Below, piece after piece: positions 61,996 through 64,000 of a stretch of DNA of 64,000 nt. The notes beneath the pieces are model-generated. The model did not search any database, had not been told where the DNA came from, and was given only the letters and a program-made list of their open reading frames with translations. Both the position numbers and the translations under genes were made by a program. The DNA is from CALAGB01 sp963713965 (GTDB taxonomy: Bacteria > Chloroflexota > Chloroflexia > Thermomicrobiales > Thermomicrobiaceae): assembly GCA_963713965.1 (NCBI GenBank), contig OY970217.1, forward strand, positions 868,001-932,000, in the 5' to 3' direction. Numbering within the stretch: the first letter of the stretch is position 1; every line of letters starts with the position of its first letter.

Positions 61996-62237
61996 CCGCT
62001 ATCGTTCGAGTCGTGCCGCCAGGCGCCATCCGTCCGGTCCGGCAACGCATCGTGGAGCGCCTCGCGACGGGCAGCGAGCCGCCAGCCCGACAACTGAGGC
62101 ACGGCCTCCAACTTCTCACTTGCTTTCAGCTTCTTGATTGCAATCACGATCGCCGCCGCCTCATCAAGGCTCGGCTCCGGCTTGATCTCGAACCGCAAGC
62201 GCAAACCACCTACTAACTTTTCTTGGTTCCCGTTCAC
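61992..62237 (-). CDS. Small AccE-like (epsilon) subunit of acyl-CoA carboxylase
   Basis: 81 residues from GTG 62237, which overlaps the beta-subunit stop as GTGA and has GGGAA about 8 bases upstream. FEIKPEPSLDEAAAIVIAIKKL and the C-terminal LSGWRLAARREAL match the pattern of actinobacterial AccE epsilon subunits (helix with PEP..EEAA, then a Trp followed by AAR). These small proteins activate the alpha-beta complex. The frame is open further upstream inside the beta gene, but the coupled GTG fits better. The assignment is by motif plus location, so it remains tentative. Confidence 0.65.
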   Translation of the reverse strand: MNGNQEKLVGGLRLRFEIKPEPSLDEAAAIVIAIKKLKASEKLEAVPQLSGWRLAARREALHDALPDRTDGAWRHDSNDSG

Positions 62238-63787
62238 AGCGGAATGTTCCCGTGCTTGCGCTTTGGCACCGCTTCGCGCTTTGAACGTGTCGCGCGCAGC
62301 GCCTTGATCAGCCATCCGCGCGTCTGACTCGGTGCGATGACGTCGTCGACGTAGCCGCGCGAGGCAACCTGGAACGGGTTGGAGAACTCTCGCTGGTAAT
62401 CGGCTACCAATTCTTCGCGTTTGGCGTCCTGGTCCTCTGCCTCGGCGATCTCGCGACGAGAGATGACGTTCACCGCAGCTTCTGGACCCATGACCGCCAC
62501 CTCAGCCGTCGGCCAAGCAACGCTGAAATCGGCACGCAGTGCCTTCGAGCACATGACCACGTAGGCGCCACCATAGGCCTTGCGCGTGATGACCGTCAGT
62601 TTCGGCACAGTTGCTTCGCAGTAGGCGTAAAGGAGCTTAGAGCCATGCCGGATGATGCCGCCATACTCTTGATCGGTTCCCGGCAGGAAGCCTGGCACGT
62701 CCACGAAGGTCACCAATGGGATGTTGAAGGCATCGCAGAAGCGCACGAAGCGGGCGGCCTTGCTCGATGCATCAATATCGAGCGTTCCAGCCAGATACTG
62801 AGGCTGGTTCGCGACGATCCCGACGCTGTGGCCGTCGAGCCTGGCGAATCCCACCACAATGTTTCGCGCCCAGTCGGGCTGAACCTCGAGAAACTCGCCA
62901 TGATCGACAATGTGCTGAATGACCTCGTGCATGTCGTAGGGCTTGGTGCTCACCTCCGGGACAAGATCGTCCAACTCGGCAGCCGCGCGCTCTGGATCGT
63001 CCTCAGGCGGAAATGTCGGTGCGTCATCCAGGTTGTTGGACGGGATGAAGCTGAGGAGCGCGCGCACCTGCTCGAAGACGTCCTCTTCATCCTGACCGAC
63101 GAAGTGCGCTACGCCGCTTCGCGTGGTGTGCGTTGCCGCTCCGCCGAGTTGTTCATGCGTGACCTCTTCGCCGGTTACGGTGCGGATCACGTCCGGGCCG
63201 GTGATGAACATCTGACTCACGCCCTCGACCATGAAGATGAAATCGGTCATGGCGGGAGAGTAGACCGCGCCACCGGCGCAAGGTCCGCCGATCACCGATA
63301 TTTGCGGCACGACGCCCGAAGCCTGGACATTGCGGTAGAAGACATCACCGTATCCGGCCAGGCCTTCGACGCCCTCTTGGATGCGAGCGCCGGCTGAGTC
63401 GTTGATGCCGATGACTGGACACCCAACCTTCAGAGCGAAGTCCATCACCTTCACCATCTTTTCGGCGAAGGCTTCTCCCAGACTGCCGCCAAACACGGTG
63501 AAGTCGTGCGAGAAGACGGCCACCGTCCGTCCATCGATGGTTCCGTAACCGGTGATGACGCCATCGCCGTATGGACGGCGATTCTCCATCCCGAAGTTGA
63601 TCGAGCGATGGCGCACGAACGGATCGAGCTCGATGAAGCTGCCCTCATCGAGAAGGAGATGAACGCGCTCGCGGGCCGAGAGTTTGCCGCGTTCATGCTG
63701 TCGCGTGACCGCCGCCGCCTCTTGCTCGGCAATCTCATCACGGGTGCGCTCCAGGCGGGAGCGCTCGACGTGCTCTTCGACAGCCAT
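62234..63787 (-). CDS. pccB: Acyl-CoA carboxylase beta subunit (propionyl-CoA type)
   Basis: Carboxyltransferase subunit, 517 residues. RERVHLLLDEGSFIELD, VFSHDFTVFGGSLGE, GINDSAGARIQEGVEGL, the oxyanion-hole Gly pair in IGGPCAGGAVYSPA, and the second domain with FVDVPGFLPGTDQEYGGIIRHG are typical. The start at ATG 63787 has GGAAGG 6 bases upstream; a GTG at 63829 lies in frame but lacks a site. First gene of the carboxylase operon. Confidence 0.95.
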   Translation of the reverse strand: MAVEEHVERSRLERTRDEIAEQEAAAVTRQHERGKLSARERVHLLLDEGSFIELDPFVRHRSINFGMENRRPYGDGVITGYGTIDGRTVAVFSHDFTVFGGSLGEAFAEKMVKVMDFALKVGCPVIGINDSAGARIQEGVEGLAGYGDVFYRNVQASGVVPQISVIGGPCAGGAVYSPAMTDFIFMVEGVSQMFITGPDVIRTVTGEEVTHEQLGGAATHTTRSGVAHFVGQDEEDVFEQVRALLSFIPSNNLDDAPTFPPEDDPERAAAELDDLVPEVSTKPYDMHEVIQHIVDHGEFLEVQPDWARNIVVGFARLDGHSVGIVANQPQYLAGTLDIDASSKAARFVRFCDAFNIPLVTFVDVPGFLPGTDQEYGGIIRHGSKLLYAYCEATVPKLTVITRKAYGGAYVVMCSKALRADFSVAWPTAEVAVMGPEAAVNVISRREIAEAEDQDAKREELVADYQREFSNPFQVASRGYVDDVIAPSQTRGWLIKALRATRSKREAVPKRKHGNIPL

Positions 63788-64000
63788 CGCGCCTTCCAAT
63801 CCTCTACTCAATTGCTCATTCGTTGCCACGGTGTATCTTCGCGTGATCGGCAGGAAGTCGACCCGTCTTCACAGACGGCTCTTCCAGCCAGTCTCCGATT
63901 GTACGCGGAATTGGCTACAAGCGGGAAACATCAATTCGACGGAGCGCCAACAATCTCACGTGCGGCGACCGAGGCGATGAGCGCCGCCCGGCGAGCGAAC
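63788..64000. other. End of window upstream of pccB
   Basis: Leader of the carboxylase operon, with a small hairpin (CCGTCT/AGACGG, 63863-63878). From 64000 to a TGA at 63933-63931 the minus strand has 22 open codons, Ala-rich (ending VAAREIVGAPSN), which could be the 3' end of a gene cut by the window edge; the evidence is weak. Confidence 0.3.

Noticed and set aside
1..64000. tRNA or rRNA genes, CRISPR arrays, insertion sequences, prophage
   Set aside because: Scanned by eye for T-loop sequences, regularly spaced repeats, transposase motifs and terminal inverted repeats; nothing convincing found. Small RNA genes could be missed without a covariance search.

Overview
The window looks like chromosomal housekeeping DNA from a member of the Chloroflexota, plausibly Thermomicrobia-like. 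The call rests on gene content and not on a marker comparison: a pair of Agl23-type GT-C membrane proteins, a T-box in front of a complete trp operon, RecG with the N-terminal extension I associate with Chloroflexi, a propionyl-CoA-type carboxylase operon and a full set of peptidoglycan/division genes. Base composition is fairly GC-rich and even across the window. I see no insertion sequence, prophage, CRISPR array, tRNA or rRNA.

Layout. 0.1-6.3 kb: an MlrC-like metallopeptidase and two paralogous GT-C-like membrane proteins. 6.4-9.3 kb: a lone receiver protein and a divergent OmpR/histidine kinase pair. 9.4-13.5 kb: dxs, rsmG and the rpsP-khpA-rimM ribosome operon. 13.5-23.0 kb: hisIE and the T-box controlled operon trpEGDCFBA-aroH-aroF on the minus strand. 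23.1-26.9 kb: a lipoprotein, an FMN-binding protein, a coiled-coil protein, coaD, rsmD and pheA. 27.2-33.4 kb: a DUF892 ferritin-like protein, an MFS transporter, an AAC(3)-like acetyltransferase, thpR, a LOG-like protein, prfA-prmC and rpmB. 33.7-39.6 kb: fakA (yloV), fakB (degV), recG and an MqnA-like protein. 39.6-43.1 kb: a flavin reductase, two GT4 glycosyltransferases and trxA. 43.1-59.9 kb: the division and cell wall (dcw) cluster on the minus strand, mraZ-rsmH-ftsL-ftsI-mraY-murD-ftsW-murC-murB-ddl-ftsQ-ftsA-ftsZ-nrdR, ending in an uncharacterised protein with a Cys/His/Asp peptidase-like pattern. 60.2-63.8 kb: an acyl-CoA carboxylase operon, beta, a small epsilon-like subunit, then alpha.

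How the genes work together. The trp/aro operon joins the entry step of the shikimate pathway and chorismate mutase to tryptophan synthesis under one tRNA-sensing leader, with prephenate dehydratase encoded separately. The dcw cluster supplies lipid-linked precursor synthesis, septal synthase and division scaffold, but murE, murF and murG are not in it. FakA and FakB form a fatty acid kinase. Most genes overlap by 4 bases with their neighbour, indicating translational coupling.

The points most worth checking are these: ftsW and murC lie in one reading frame separated by a single TAG, with no canonical murC start near its conserved N-terminus; three MraZ boxes with an exact 10-base period sit beside a perfect DnaA-box sequence and a long palindrome in front of mraZ; an unknown peptidase-like protein sits behind nrdR; and a small AccE-like subunit is buried in the carboxylase operon. 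I found nothing that amounts to a clearly new multi-gene system.
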